Assembly: GCA_900542115.1 (NCBI GenBank)
Contig: UQMC01000119.1
Coordinates: 1 to 5,407 of the forward strand
Length of the DNA: 5,407 bases
Source of the DNA: an uncultured Oscillibacter sp.
GTDB lineage: Bacteria; Bacillota; Clostridia; Oscillospirales; Oscillospiraceae
Direction of reading: 5' to 3'
A program made the position numbers and the translations under genes. The first letter of the stretch is position 1, and every line of letters starts with the position of its first letter. The notes beneath the pieces were generated by a model. That model searched no databases. It was not told the DNA's origin and was given only the letters and a program-made list of their open reading frames with translations. This document shows, in pieces, positions 5,324-5,407 of the stretch.

Positions 5324-5407
5324 ATGACGAAGAACACCTATAATCCCTATGAAAAAGAGATGAGCAAAACGGACGGAAGGAGCAGCCCGCAAACAGGCAA
5401 ATGGAAA
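5324..5407 (+). CDS. 5' end of a gene leaving the window, possibly mobilization accessory
   Basis: The ATG at 5324 follows AAAGGAG (5308-5314) with 9 nt spacing, and the frame is open for 28 codons to the window edge. It begins MTKNTYNPYEKEM and is polar, with many Lys, Asn and Ser residues; no domain can be recognised in so short a piece. Its place directly after the oriT-like palindromes suggests a relaxosome accessory (MobC-like) or similar backbone protein, but the residues themselves do not show this. There is no separate promoter in the 20 bases after the preceding frame, so it is probably co-transcribed with the genes to the left. Confidence 0.6.
   Translation, partial: MTKNTYNPYEKEMSKTDGRSSPQTGKWK

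Overview
The window looks like part of an integrative/conjugative or mobilizable element from a Firmicute, most likely a GC-rich gut Clostridium relative. The reasons are the strong AGGAGG-type ribosome binding sites, the compact overlapping genes, the short MerR/excisionase-type helix-turn-helix protein followed by a replication-initiator-like winged-helix protein, and a palindrome-rich stretch that resembles an origin of transfer. The host assignment is inference; no rRNA or housekeeping marker is present.

Left part (1-4003, minus strand): a two-gene operon read right to left. The first gene (3990 to 916) encodes a 1024-residue protein with the signature of the two-barrel RNA polymerase superfamily: Asp-Tyr-Asp-Gly-Asp at residues 591-595, preceded by an Arg-Asn-Pro-His element at 539-542. 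This is the pattern of eukaryotic cellular RNA-dependent RNA polymerases (QDE-1/RDR type) and of phage SPbeta YonO-like single-chain polymerases. The second gene (923 to 54) overlaps it by 8 bp and encodes a 289-residue protein that I do not recognise. Two hairpins at 4-50 close the operon. A sigma-A-like promoter lies at 4013-4040, and its -10 box sits between the arms of a perfect 7-bp inverted repeat, a candidate operator.

Divergent region (3991-4118): it holds that promoter and inverted repeat, plus a strong rightward intrinsic terminator (4051-4078) just before the first rightward gene. I could not find a convincing promoter for the rightward genes.

Right part (4119-5407, plus strand): a tightly coupled chain. 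It has a 69-aa excisionase-like HTH protein, a 147-aa winged-helix (HTH_36-like) protein, a small unknown protein whose frame is cut by one TGA at 4966, a 58-aa frame starting in an ATGA overlap at 5127, and the start of a further gene at 5324 that leaves the window. Two successive small frames are each interrupted by an in-frame TGA (4966 and 5115), as if both had lost a codon such as TGG or CGA. Bases 5149-5275 contain several perfect hairpins, one laid out like a MOBQ-type oriT, so the partial gene at 5324 may be a mobilization accessory gene.

The most notable content is the RNA-polymerase-like gene and its unknown partner, carried as a terminator-bounded, divergently oriented cassette beside what looks like element backbone. 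Whether it transcribes DNA, copies RNA or serves defence or anti-defence cannot be decided from the sequence.
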